Source: Schlesneria sp.
GTDB taxonomy: Bacteria > Planctomycetota > Planctomycetia > Planctomycetales > Planctomycetaceae
Direction: 5' to 3'
NCBI GenBank assembly: GCA_028291515.1
Contig: JAQGHU010000097.1
Span: 1 to 52,387 of the forward strand
DNA: 52,387 nucleotides
Part shown: positions 18,784-26,864 of the stretch, piece after piece
Position numbering within the stretch: the first letter of the stretch is position 1
Layout: each line of letters begins with the position of its first letter
The notes under the pieces: model-generated
Told to the model about the DNA's origin: nothing
Databases searched by the model: none
What the model saw: the letters and a program-made list of their open reading frames with translations, nothing else
Position numbers and translations under genes: made by a program

Positions 18784-20565
18784 ATGATTAGTCTCCGTTT
18801 CCCCAATGTGATGTCTCGCGTGTTGGTAAATGCCAGCGCGATGACGTTGGCCGTCGGGTTTGGCTTTGGATTGACAGCGGTCGCTCAGCCGCCGCTGGTC
18901 CCACCACCGTTACGGGATCCAGAGCCCCCCGTGAATATTGGACCGAACTTCGCGTCGCCAATACCACGGGCCTCGACAGTGGTGCCCCCGATGTCGATCG
19001 CTCCAGCCCCCGGCTACAATCCGCCAATGGCGGTGTATCCGAGCACAGTTCGGGCATTTGACGGGCGTCCCGTGTATGTGGGTCCACCAGCCTACGGACC
19101 CGTCTATGGCCCTCCGAATTCCCGCAGACCGGTCGGTCTGGCACCGGGAGTCTTGGCATATCCGCCGCGACCGGTCCCGATCGCCAGTAGTAATCCTTCG
19201 ACGATCACCACTTTTTCCCAAGGGAATGCACCCTCCCCGGGCTATCCGCTGGCACCTCAAGCAATTGAAGTTCGTCGCACCGCTGGCCCGGCAAACTTGC
19301 GATTCTCTGTGGGCGAAACCTTCTTGAACCGAGTGATCGCTCAAGAACGGGTCGAACCGGGTCCCGTGCGAGACAACGTTTTGGGGGCCGAGATCACCGG
19401 TCGCCAGACCACGATCTCTCGGTTACGCGTCGATCTGCTCCCTTCCAACGAGCAGGCAAGAATTTCACTGCTGCTGAACGGCGATGTCCAGACTTTGACG
19501 ACCGGCGTCACTCCACAGGCCATGATCGATACGGCCGGGCAACAACAGTTCTCGGCGATGAAAGATGTGTACTTCGACGGCGAGAAGTTCTCGACTCGCC
19601 ATGCCACTGTTTACATTCGAGCCAACAACCAGACGATCGGTGCCAAGACCGCATTCTCAGGAACCATGTTCGGCGGACTGGCTGATATGATCGCTTATCG
19701 TGTCGCCGAACGCCAAAAGGCGGCCGGTGAAGCTGTCGCTCGAGATCGACTTGCCGAAAGGCTGTTCCCGACATTCGACGGCGAAGTGGACGGAAAGCTG
19801 GCGCAGGCCAACCGTCAGCTAGAACCGATTCGACGATGGCTCGATTCTGTGAAGCTGTTGCCATCGACGCAGACAGTTTGGACCACGGATTCGCAACTGA
19901 CTTACGAAGGTTTCGTCGGCGACGACAAGACTGCGAGCACGTTGGCCCCCGTTGATCAGGTTGATGGGGATACTGGCCCGCGCCTTTCGATGCACGAGAG
20001 TCTGGTCAACACGTTCATCTCGCGCACCGGCCTGAAGGGCCTCAAGACAACCGACAAAAAGTTACGCGAACTTGAAAAGTCATTCCTGTCGGCGGCGGGT
20101 CAAGCTGTTCCGGCTGACGACGAGACTGCTGGCGGTTCGAACGTTCTGGTCCCACCGGGGGGAACCGAGGGCATTGTCACAGACATCATATTCGACGAAG
20201 TCGACCCGCTGACCGTGCGATACGAACGAGATCAAGTGCTCGTCACGATCAAGGCCGAATTCAAGCCTGCAGGGCAAGCCCTGGTCCCGCCGATGACCGT
20301 AACAATTCCGTATCAGATGCAGGTCACCGGCAACAAGATTCGCTTGATCGGGGGAACGCCGCGAGTCGTCGCTCAGAACCGAGTTGATGCCAATGCACCG
20401 CCCACGATCATCGAAAAGGCCATTCAGAAGATTATCGAGGCCGATCTGATTCCACTGGAATTCGATCGCGCTCTGCCCGCGTCATTGTGGAAAGCAGCCG
20501 GTCCTGCCCCACGTATCGCCGCGCTGAAATCGGACAACGGCTGGTTGACGATCACGGCGGAGTGA
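18784..20565 (+). CDS. Secreted planctomycete protein of unknown function
   Basis: 593 residues. A signal peptide (about 1-35, ending LTAVAQ) is followed by a Pro-rich segment (36-140) with repeated PP, VYGPP and GPP units. The conserved part (~165-593) contains a region rich in beta strands (ISLLLNGDVQTLTTGVTPQ, KFSTRHATVYIRANNQTIGAKTAFSG) and a C-terminal region with VTIPYQMQVTGNKIRLIGG. I recognise the general type from planctomycetes but no named domain. ATG at 18784 with GGTGG in front is chosen; a longer reading frame upstream begins with non-signal-like sequence. The upstream sigma-54-like promoter suggests activator-controlled expression. Confidence 0.8.
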   Translation: MISLRFPNVMSRVLVNASAMTLAVGFGFGLTAVAQPPLVPPPLRDPEPPVNIGPNFASPIPRASTVVPPMSIAPAPGYNPPMAVYPSTVRAFDGRPVYVGPPAYGPVYGPPNSRRPVGLAPGVLAYPPRPVPIASSNPSTITTFSQGNAPSPGYPLAPQAIEVRRTAGPANLRFSVGETFLNRVIAQERVEPGPVRDNVLGAEITGRQTTISRLRVDLLPSNEQARISLLLNGDVQTLTTGVTPQAMIDTAGQQQFSAMKDVYFDGEKFSTRHATVYIRANNQTIGAKTAFSGTMFGGLADMIAYRVAERQKAAGEAVARDRLAERLFPTFDGEVDGKLAQANRQLEPIRRWLDSVKLLPSTQTVWTTDSQLTYEGFVGDDKTASTLAPVDQVDGDTGPRLSMHESLVNTFISRTGLKGLKTTDKKLRELEKSFLSAAGQAVPADDETAGGSNVLVPPGGTEGIVTDIIFDEVDPLTVRYERDQVLVTIKAEFKPAGQALVPPMTVTIPYQMQVTGNKIRLIGGTPRVVAQNRVDANAPPTIIEKAIQKIIEADLIPLEFDRALPASLWKAAGPAPRIAALKSDNGWLTITAE

Positions 20566-20689
20566 CACCGGCAACAAGAGTCGCGTTGCATTTCACGCCG
20601 GGGACAGCGATCGCACTTGGTTGTCCGAAGCGGCCAATCCAGTAGCACAGCTTTTGGAAACACTGGACTCGTCACCCCGGCGGATTGAC

Positions 20690-21553
20690 TTAGTAAGCTC
20701 CGGACAACTGTCCGCCATCGGCAACGCGAACGATCAGCAGTCGTTGCGTTTTTCCCGCATCCTCTCCGCGGCGGAAAAAGAGATCACCCATCGATTCCGG
20801 GTTGTCCTGAGCGGCCGTGATGATCGCGATCTCGCCCACATTCATCGTCAAGCTGAATTGCTGGGCGTGTCGCACGTCGACGTTTTGTCGATTCTGATAG
20901 ATCCAGCCTTCGGGAGTGGAGGTCGTTCGCACCTTCATGTCACCGTGATGAATCTCTGGCTGGAAATCGATCCGAACCCAGCCATCGCGCAGGCGAGCCG
21001 ACTTGACTCGGAACATCCCGCGAACATTATCGTAATCGTGAGGCTTCGTCCGTTGACCGTCCGCGATATTGACGTGGCAACGCTCGATCGGATTGCTCGC
21101 CTGAACTTCGGTCTCGATACCGGGTGGCAGTCGTTTCCGCAGGCCGACCATCGGTTTGTTACTGTTCGTTTCGCTGGAACTGTAGTCCGTTACCAGGTTC
21201 AGCAATGTCTGAACGGCTAACGGCGGACTCGACCCTGCCAGGCCCACTAAAAATCCATTTTCGTGAAGCACCTGGCGAGTTTCGGCAGGAATTGCCGCGA
21301 TCTGATCGATCTCGCGCCAGAGCGAAGGCCCCAACAGGGGATCGTCCGCGGGCCTGTCGACGAAGAAGACTTCCAATTGCACCGAGTCGGCTGCAGTCTG
21401 AATGGGAGGCAATGAAGGTCGGTTGAGCCGCACGTTCTTGCTCAAATCCGCTGCAGGAAACAGCGAACAACCCCCAAAGACGCAGAGACCCAGCAGGACA
21501 GCCAGCAATGGCAGCCAACGACGCAGCGCAGCGTTGTCGACGAGCACGAACAC
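20690..21553 (-). CDS. Lipoprotein of unknown function
   Basis: 287 residues with a type II signal peptide: hydrophobic LPLLAVLLGLCVFGG followed by the lipobox Cys29. After it comes one soluble domain rich in beta strands (VQLEVFFVDRP, RDGWVRIDFQPEIHHGDMKV, QQFSLTMNVGEIAIITA). I recognise no family, though the GxxxxxDFxPE pattern and FxxxVxxGEIAII resemble planctomycete outer-envelope hypotheticals. The likely start is a GTG at 21553; a second GTG two codons later (21547) is possible. It is convergent with the secreted-protein gene at 18784 and divergent from ispF, so it is probably monocistronic. Confidence 0.8.
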   Translation of the reverse strand: MFVLVDNAALRRWLPLLAVLLGLCVFGGCSLFPAADLSKNVRLNRPSLPPIQTAADSVQLEVFFVDRPADDPLLGPSLWREIDQIAAIPAETRQVLHENGFLVGLAGSSPPLAVQTLLNLVTDYSSSETNSNKPMVGLRKRLPPGIETEVQASNPIERCHVNIADGQRTKPHDYDNVRGMFRVKSARLRDGWVRIDFQPEIHHGDMKVRTTSTPEGWIYQNRQNVDVRHAQQFSLTMNVGEIAIITAAQDNPESMGDLFFRRGEDAGKTQRLLIVRVADGGQLSGAY

Positions 21554-21718
21554 GTGCGATTCCGTAGCAGATTGGGTTGTGGGAGAGGGGAACGGTGGAA
21601 TCTAGGCGCACCATCGGTTCATGTCAATTTGAGTTACCCGGATCATCCAATTGTCATGATCTCTCACCGCAGCTATTATCCGCGCTCGGAAAAGACCGTT
21701 ATCAAGGACTGAGTCAGT

Positions 21719-22219
21719 ATGTCACTGCCGGAATTTCGCGTAGGACTTGGACATGATCGCCATCGACTGGTGGCGGGGCGTCCCCTCGTGCTCGGTGGTG
21801 TTTCGATCGATTATGAATTCGGGCTGGACGGTCATAGCGACGCTGATGTGCTGCTGCATGCCCTGACCGATGCGATTCTGGGAGCCGCCGGATTGGGAGA
21901 TATCGGTGAATGGTTTCCCAACACGGACCCGCAATGGGCGGGCGTTGACTCCAAGGTTTTCTTGAAGGCCGCAGTCAAAGCGGTTGGCGAACGAGGATGG
22001 GAAGTGGTCAATGTCGATTGCACGATCCACGCCGAACGACCAAAGCTGTCGCCGCACAAGCGGATCATCGCAGCCAGCATTGCCGAACAACTGGGGATCG
22101 CCGAAGATCGAGTCAACGTAAAAGCCAAGACCGGAGAAAAAGTCGGTCCAATCGGCCGACTGGAAGCAATGGATGCCGATGCCGTGGTGTTACTCGGAAG
22201 GAGCACCGCGAACGTATAG
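21719..22219 (+). CDS. ispF: 2-C-methyl-D-erythritol 2,4-cyclodiphosphate synthase
   Basis: 166 residues, the family length. It cyclises CDP-ME 2-phosphate to MEcPP in the non-mevalonate isoprenoid pathway. The metal ligands are seen in GLGHDRH (Asp13, His15) and in the block HSDADVLLHALTDAILGAAGLGDIGEWFP that defines the family. The C-terminal KAKTGEKVGPIGRLEAMDADAVVLL is also standard. It lies 45 bp upstream of cysS on the same strand, a neighbourhood seen in other bacteria, so the two are probably co-transcribed. Confidence 0.97.
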   Translation: MSLPEFRVGLGHDRHRLVAGRPLVLGGVSIDYEFGLDGHSDADVLLHALTDAILGAAGLGDIGEWFPNTDPQWAGVDSKVFLKAAVKAVGERGWEVVNVDCTIHAERPKLSPHKRIIAASIAEQLGIAEDRVNVKAKTGEKVGPIGRLEAMDADAVVLLGRSTANV

Positions 22220-22264
22220 ATTGGTTTGATTCAGGATTCTTTTGTCAGCAGGGAAGACGGAGCT

Positions 22265-23830
22265 ATGCCACTTCGCGTTTACAACACGCTATCGCGTCAA
22301 AAAGAAGATTTTCAGACTGTTGAACCGGGCCAGGTGAAAATGTACCTGTGCGGTCCCACTGTCTACAAACCGGCTCACATCGGCCACATGGTCGGTCCCG
22401 TGATCTTCGACACGGTGAAACGCTATCTCAGCTATAGCGGTTACAAGGTGACGTGGGTCGTCAACATCACCGATGTCGATGACAAGCTCATTAATCGCGC
22501 GAACGAGCGCAAGATGACGGTCGAAGCCCTCGCTAAAGAAATGACGCAGGACTACTTCGACAACCTCAAAACCATGGCCGTCGATGGAATCGATCATTTC
22601 CCATATGCGACTCAGCACATCCAGGAAATGCAGGACATCATCTCCACATTGATCGAAAAGGGTTATGCCTACCCTCTCGAAGGCGATGTCTACTTTAACT
22701 GCACGAAGGACGAAGACTACGGCAAGCTCAGCGGACGCAGCCTGACCGAGTTGCTCGCCGGAACACGAGCCGAAACGCACGGCGGCAAGCATCACCCCGC
22801 CGACTTCGCACTCTGGAAGAGTTCCAAGGCCGGAGAACCAGCTTGGGATAGCCCGTGGGGGCCAGGTCGTCCCGGCTGGCATATCGAATGTTCAGCTATG
22901 GCCAAGAAGATCCTCGGCGATTCCATCGACATTCACGGCGGCGGTCTCGATCTGATGTTCCCGCATCACGAGAACGAACTCGCTCAATCCGAAAGCTGCA
23001 CGGGGAAACCATTCGCACGCTACTGGATGCACAATGGTTTGATGCAGGCGAGCGGCGCTGCCGGCAAGGTTGGCGGCGGCCACGACAAGCATGGCGATAA
23101 AACCGCCGATTTGACGGCGGCTAAGGAAGCCCAGGAAGCCAACAAGCTGGCAGGTTCCAAGGGAGCCGCCTCCGTCAAGGAATTGTTTGCCAAGCACGAT
23201 CCGGAAACGATTCGCTTCTTCCTGCTGGCGACTCACTATCGCAGCCCAATCGACTTCAGCGACGAACGCATCGCCGAAACCGGCAAGAGCCTGGAAGGCT
23301 TCTATCGCCTCTTCGAAACTTACGAGCGAGTCGCCGGACAGTCGTTTTATTCACTCAAATCAAGTGATGTCCGCAGCGACAACACACCGCTCTCGGGCGA
23401 ACCTGCCGCCTACTTCGCAGAACTGGACACCCTACGACAGCGCTACCTCGAAGCCATGGACGACGACTTCAACACCGGTGGAGCGGTCGGTGTCCTGTTC
23501 GATCTGCGAAAAACTCTGAACGCTTTCATCGGCGATCACAAACTGGATACTGCAACCGCCGACAAATCAAAGCTGCCTGCCATCACGGCCGGAATGCTGC
23601 TGCTGAAGGAACTGTCGTCGATCTTAGGCGTCTTCCGCGACGCCAAAAAGAAGGCCGCTTCAGCCGATGACGGAACAGTCGATGGCCTGATGCAACTGGT
23701 CATCCAGATCCGCGCGGACGCTCGCAAAAACAAGAACTTCGCAGTCGCCGACCTGATCCGCAACAAACTCAACGAACTGAAGATCACGCTCGAAGACCGC
23801 ACGGATCAAACGTTGTGGAGGAAGAACTAA
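22265..23830 (+). CDS. cysS: Cysteinyl-tRNA synthetase with altered KMSKS loop
   Basis: 521 residues. Charges tRNA-Cys. HIGH is intact (38-41 in CGPTVYKPAHIGH), and the zinc ligands that select cysteine are present: Cys29, Cys209 (GWHIECSAM) and His234/Glu238 (FPHHENE). Between WMHNGL (254-259) and the helix after the signature loop there is a ~25-residue insertion rich in Gly, Lys and Ala. At the expected KMSKS the sequence is KLAGSKG (294-300), so the second, catalytic Lys of KMSKS is Gly. Planctomycete CysRSs as I recall them also carry an insertion here but keep a KxSKS-like loop. The ATG at 22265 follows CGGAG; 13 upstream codons are dismissed. Confidence 0.95.
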   Translation: MPLRVYNTLSRQKEDFQTVEPGQVKMYLCGPTVYKPAHIGHMVGPVIFDTVKRYLSYSGYKVTWVVNITDVDDKLINRANERKMTVEALAKEMTQDYFDNLKTMAVDGIDHFPYATQHIQEMQDIISTLIEKGYAYPLEGDVYFNCTKDEDYGKLSGRSLTELLAGTRAETHGGKHHPADFALWKSSKAGEPAWDSPWGPGRPGWHIECSAMAKKILGDSIDIHGGGLDLMFPHHENELAQSESCTGKPFARYWMHNGLMQASGAAGKVGGGHDKHGDKTADLTAAKEAQEANKLAGSKGAASVKELFAKHDPETIRFFLLATHYRSPIDFSDERIAETGKSLEGFYRLFETYERVAGQSFYSLKSSDVRSDNTPLSGEPAAYFAELDTLRQRYLEAMDDDFNTGGAVGVLFDLRKTLNAFIGDHKLDTATADKSKLPAITAGMLLLKELSSILGVFRDAKKKAASADDGTVDGLMQLVIQIRADARKNKNFAVADLIRNKLNELKITLEDRTDQTLWRKN

Positions 23831-23855
23831 GAACAGTGACGAGCGAAAAGTAACG

Positions 23856-23885
23856 AGTGACGAGGCGAATTTTTACCTCGTCACT
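23856..23885. terminator. Bidirectional terminator between cysS and hpt
   Basis: AGTGACGAGG (23856-23865) and CCTCGTCACT (23876-23885) form a perfect 10-bp stem with a 10-nt loop between convergent stop codons. On the plus strand it is followed by a T-rich tract. The element is preceded by further GTGACGAG/AACGAG units (23835-23861), a short direct repeat. Confidence 0.65.
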
Positions 23886-23886
23886 T

Positions 23887-24405
23887 TCATCTTTCCTCTT
23901 CTTCCAACACCCCGATCATCGGGAGATGCCGGTAATCGTCGTTGTAGTCGAGGCCGTAGCCGATCACGAATTCGTTGGGGATGCGGAAGCCGTGATAGTC
24001 GGGAGTGATCTCGACCTGGCTGCGTCCGTCTTTCCAAAGGAGTACGGCCGTCTGGATCGATGCCGGACCGGCCCTGGCGAGTTCCTGTTGTAAACGCACG
24101 ATCGTTCGACCGGTGTCGAAGATGTCATCGACCAGCAGCACGTCGCGGCCAGTCAGATCGGGCATCAGACTGGTGCCGATCCTGATTTCGCCCCCTTCTG
24201 TCGTCGCTCCGCGATAGCTGGAGGCCTGCACAAAGCCAACTCGGTGCGGAACGCTGATCGAACGCATCAGGTCGGCAACGAAAATGACGCTCCCATTGAG
24301 AACACCCAAAACGGTCAATGGACGGTTCTGATAGACGGTGGAGATCTGCACTCCCAACTCGGCAACCCGAGCGGCGATTTGATCAGCAGTAATCAATGTG
24401 TACAT
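23887..24405 (-). CDS. hpt: Hypoxanthine (purine) phosphoribosyltransferase
   Basis: 172 residues. Salvages hypoxanthine/guanine with PRPP. The PRPP-binding signature is VLLVDDIFDTGRT (about 88-100), followed by the typical C-terminal region FRIPNEFVIGYGLDYNDDYRHLPMIGVLE. The early motif VLNGSVIFVADLMR is also conserved. ATG at 24405 places the protein at the normal length; a start 17 codons upstream would add a non-conserved tail. It is divergent from an alpha/beta-hydrolase-like gene with a 137-bp shared upstream region. Confidence 0.95.
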   Translation of the reverse strand: MYTLITADQIAARVAELGVQISTVYQNRPLTVLGVLNGSVIFVADLMRSISVPHRVGFVQASSYRGATTEGGEIRIGTSLMPDLTGRDVLLVDDIFDTGRTIVRLQQELARAGPASIQTAVLLWKDGRSQVEITPDYHGFRIPNEFVIGYGLDYNDDYRHLPMIGVLEEEER

Positions 24406-24542
24406 CTCGGGATGCCAATCATCTCGAAGTTTCAGAGTCTGATGCAACGAATACACCGACTCCGTTGGAAAACAAGTGGCGGCGTGCGTACCTTACCTTG
24501 ATCACGCTTCGTTTGCATGTTCCCGCCGTTAAGGATCTCGTC

Positions 24543-25256
24543 GTGCCCTGGTCGTCGGATACTCTTTCAGGGAAACCTGCTGACATTTTCACTCCTGAAG
24601 GATCCGAACCGCCGAAGGGCGCGGTTGTATTCCTGCACGGTTACGATGGCGTGACGATTCTCGACAACCCAGCCTATACGAGCGAACTGAATCGGCATCG
24701 CCTGGCCTGCGTCTGTCCCCACGGACCGGAATGCTGGTGGACAGATCGTCCATTCGAACCGTTCGATGCGACGCTGAGCCCGATTGAATTTCTCGCTCAG
24801 CAGCTTCCCGAATATTGTCTCGGCAAGTGGGGCCTCGAACCGAGTCGCCTCGGAGTGACCGGTATTGAAATGGGAGGGCAGGGGGCCCTGCAACTGTCCT
24901 ACAGGCACGCTCGCAAGTTCGCGATTGTCGTCGCGATCTCGCCGAAGGTGGATTTCGAAACGTGGTACGGACACGGCACGTCGCTGGACCAGATCTTCCC
25001 GGACCGCGAGGCGGCACGGCAAGCAACGGCGATCTTACATATCCATCCGCTTGACTGGCCCAAGCATCAATTGCTGCTCTGCGACCCTGAAGACCACTAC
25101 TGCATTGACGGGACAATCACTCTGGCCAGCAAGCTGTCGTCGACGGGAATTCCGTTCGATACCGATTTCCAATCCACACATGGTGGCTTCGGCTGGGCCT
25201 ACGCCAATGCCATGGCACCGCGCGTGATCGAGTTCATTGCGAAACAGCTGCCCTGA
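24543..25256 (+). CDS. Alpha/beta-hydrolase fold protein, esterase-D-like, nucleophile replaced
   Basis: 237 residues. It has the fold of S-formylglutathione hydrolase/esterase D proteins: VVFLHGYDG (28-36, oxyanion region), PHGPECWW (59-66), GVTGIEMGGQGAL (104-116) and a late STHGGFGWAYAN (211-222). The nucleophile elbow should be GxSxGG; here it is GIEMGG, with Glu109 where Ser is expected. The DNA codon is clearly GAA. Candidate acid (Asp181 or Asp184) and base (His213) residues remain. It may have lost esterase activity or use another chemistry. A GTG start at 24543 is chosen because AAGGA lies seven bases upstream; longer in-frame extensions overlap the hpt start region. Cytoplasmic, no signal peptide. 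Confidence 0.8.
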   Translation: MPWSSDTLSGKPADIFTPEGSEPPKGAVVFLHGYDGVTILDNPAYTSELNRHRLACVCPHGPECWWTDRPFEPFDATLSPIEFLAQQLPEYCLGKWGLEPSRLGVTGIEMGGQGALQLSYRHARKFAIVVAISPKVDFETWYGHGTSLDQIFPDREAARQATAILHIHPLDWPKHQLLLCDPEDHYCIDGTITLASKLSSTGIPFDTDFQSTHGGFGWAYANAMAPRVIEFIAKQLP

Positions 25257-25260
25257 AACG

Positions 25261-25293
25261 AAAAGAGCCCCGGATGACTCAGTCATCCGAGGC
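25261..25293 (-). terminator. Intrinsic terminator of the Tyr/Pro-repeat gene
   Basis: CGGATGA (25271-25277) and TCATCCG (25283-25289) with outer GCC/GGC pairs form a hairpin. On the minus strand it is followed by TCTTTTCG. It lies 22 bp after the minus-strand stop at 25315 and just past the plus-strand stop at 25256, so it may serve both genes. Confidence 0.75.
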
Positions 25294-25314
25294 CTGTTCG
25301 AAGATCAACTGCGG

Positions 25315-25866
25315 TTAGCGAACTCGCTCGCGAATCGTGGTTCCAAGCGGACCGTTATGCACATGCACTCGGCTGTAGTGTGGTCCCGGAGTGGGCCCAT
25401 ACACTCGCGTGACCTGCGTGTAATTGTGCGGCAGGGCTCGCGTCGTCTGTTGCACATAGTTCGTACCATAGAGCGGTGCCGGGGCTGCATAAACAGGCCG
25501 GGCCACGACGACTGGGGCCGAATAGACAGGCACGGTGTACGCCATCGGCACGATCGGACTCGGAGCGACATAGACAGGCCGCGCATAAACCGGAGCAGCA
25601 TACACTGCTGGAACATAGCCATAGACGGGCGGTGCGTAAGCAGGGGCAGCAGTGTAAACAGGTGCGGAGCTGTAGACGGGGGCTGCACTATAGGCCGGTT
25701 CCGAGTAGTACGCCGAAGTCACCGCCGGACTCGGTGCCACCGCCGCATACGGCGATCCCGGAACATAGACTCCGCCGGTTCCCCCATACGCCGAAACGAC
25801 CTGAGCCTGCGCTGTCTGAGCCGCAACCACTGTCATTGCCATTGCCAGAATCCATCGACTCATCAT
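25315..25866 (-). CDS. Small secreted Tyr/Pro/Ala-repeat protein
   Basis: 183 residues. Signal peptide (1-22, ending AQAQ), then about 110 residues of imperfect repeats built on xAPVYxA and AYxAPVY units, then a short non-repetitive C-terminus (VTRVYGPTPGPHYSRVHVHNGPLGTTIRERVR). Low-complexity secreted proteins of this kind are common in planctomycetes and may be cell-envelope or extracellular-matrix components; no function is known. AAAGGA lies a few bases before the ATG and supports the start. It has its own terminator at 25261-25293. Confidence 0.85.
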   Translation of the reverse strand: MMSRWILAMAMTVVAAQTAQAQVVSAYGGTGGVYVPGSPYAAVAPSPAVTSAYYSEPAYSAAPVYSSAPVYTAAPAYAPPVYGYVPAVYAAPVYARPVYVAPSPIVPMAYTVPVYSAPVVVARPVYAAPAPLYGTNYVQQTTRALPHNYTQVTRVYGPTPGPHYSRVHVHNGPLGTTIRERVR

Positions 25867-25985
25867 TTGATCCTTTCAAACAGGGCAATGATGCGAAGGT
25901 CGCCACTGCGACAGGAGGCGTGCCCCGAGTGGCTAAATTATATCGATTGGGCAATCTGAATAGCTATCCACTGCCAGGCTGATGG

Positions 25986-26864
25986 CTATTTTTCAGGCTG
26001 GAGTACCGGGTAGAGAATCGCGGCTTTGCGTGCGGCGTACTCGACACCAAACCGAATGGCGTCCAGCGGTTCAGCGCCTGACGAGATCTTCGCAGCGATC
26101 GCGGCCGTCAAGGAATCGCCGCAACCGATCGGATTCACGACGCGTACCGATGGGGGTGCAATCCGCTCCAACCCTGACGGTCCAAGTACCAACAGCGGAT
26201 CAGGGCCGCCACTGACGATCACCCACTGGGCCCCCAGTTCTCGCACCGCGGCCATGGCTTCGATCACGGCCGATTCCGTCTCCAGCCGCCGTCCGACAGT
26301 CATCGCCAGCTCTTCCCGATTGGGCTTCACCAGCAGCGGCCGCAATGGCAGACATTTGACAAGCTCTTGCCCCCGCACATCCATAATCGCAGGGGCCATC
26401 GTCCGTTCCAGCAATCGGCGATAGAAGTCATGCGGCGTCTGCTTCGGCAGCGACCCACTGAGCACCACCAACTTTGCCGCTCGCGATTCCTCTGCGAAGG
26501 CCTCGATGTACTGATTCAATTCCAATTCGGTCAGCGGCGATGAATTCTCGACAAGCTCCGTCGTTGTTCCAGTCGCTTCATCAAGGAGCGTCGTGCAGAC
26601 TCGTGTCGAGGCCGCGATGGATAACCACCGCGCAGCAATACCGCGCTGAGTGAAATCGTCCTTGATCTGCGTTCCGGTGGTGCCACCGATCGGACAAAGC
26701 GTCAGCGAAGCGGCTTGCAGGTGATGCAGAGCCGCGCCGACATTCAGCACTTTGCCCGAACCACACCACAGACTCTCTCGCGCGCGATTCACTTCACCCG
26801 TTGCCAATCGGTCAAACGATAGAATCTGCTGCCATGCTGGTGTCAGTCCGGCTGCCAGAATCAC
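25986..26864 (-). CDS. PfkB-family sugar kinase (1-phosphofructokinase/tagatose-6-P kinase type)
   Basis: 292 residues. The family blocks are all there: GSGKVLNVGAAL (35-46), VVLSGSLPKQTP (133-144), LLVKPNREEL (177-186), VIVSGGPDPLLVL and the anion-hole/catalytic motif NPIGCGDS (244-251), with Asp250 as base and Cys248 replacing the usual Ala. The SGSLP and KPN motifs place it in the FruK/LacC branch that phosphorylates fructose-1-P or tagatose-6-P. The GTG start overlaps the stop of the iron alcohol dehydrogenase by 4 bp, so translation is coupled. It is the last gene of the minus-strand sugar cluster. The true substrate is not known. Confidence 0.9.
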   Translation of the reverse strand: MILAAGLTPAWQQILSFDRLATGEVNRARESLWCGSGKVLNVGAALHHLQAASLTLCPIGGTTGTQIKDDFTQRGIAARWLSIAASTRVCTTLLDEATGTTTELVENSSPLTELELNQYIEAFAEESRAAKLVVLSGSLPKQTPHDFYRRLLERTMAPAIMDVRGQELVKCLPLRPLLVKPNREELAMTVGRRLETESAVIEAMAAVRELGAQWVIVSGGPDPLLVLGPSGLERIAPPSVRVVNPIGCGDSLTAAIAAKISSGAEPLDAIRFGVEYAARKAAILYPVLQPEK

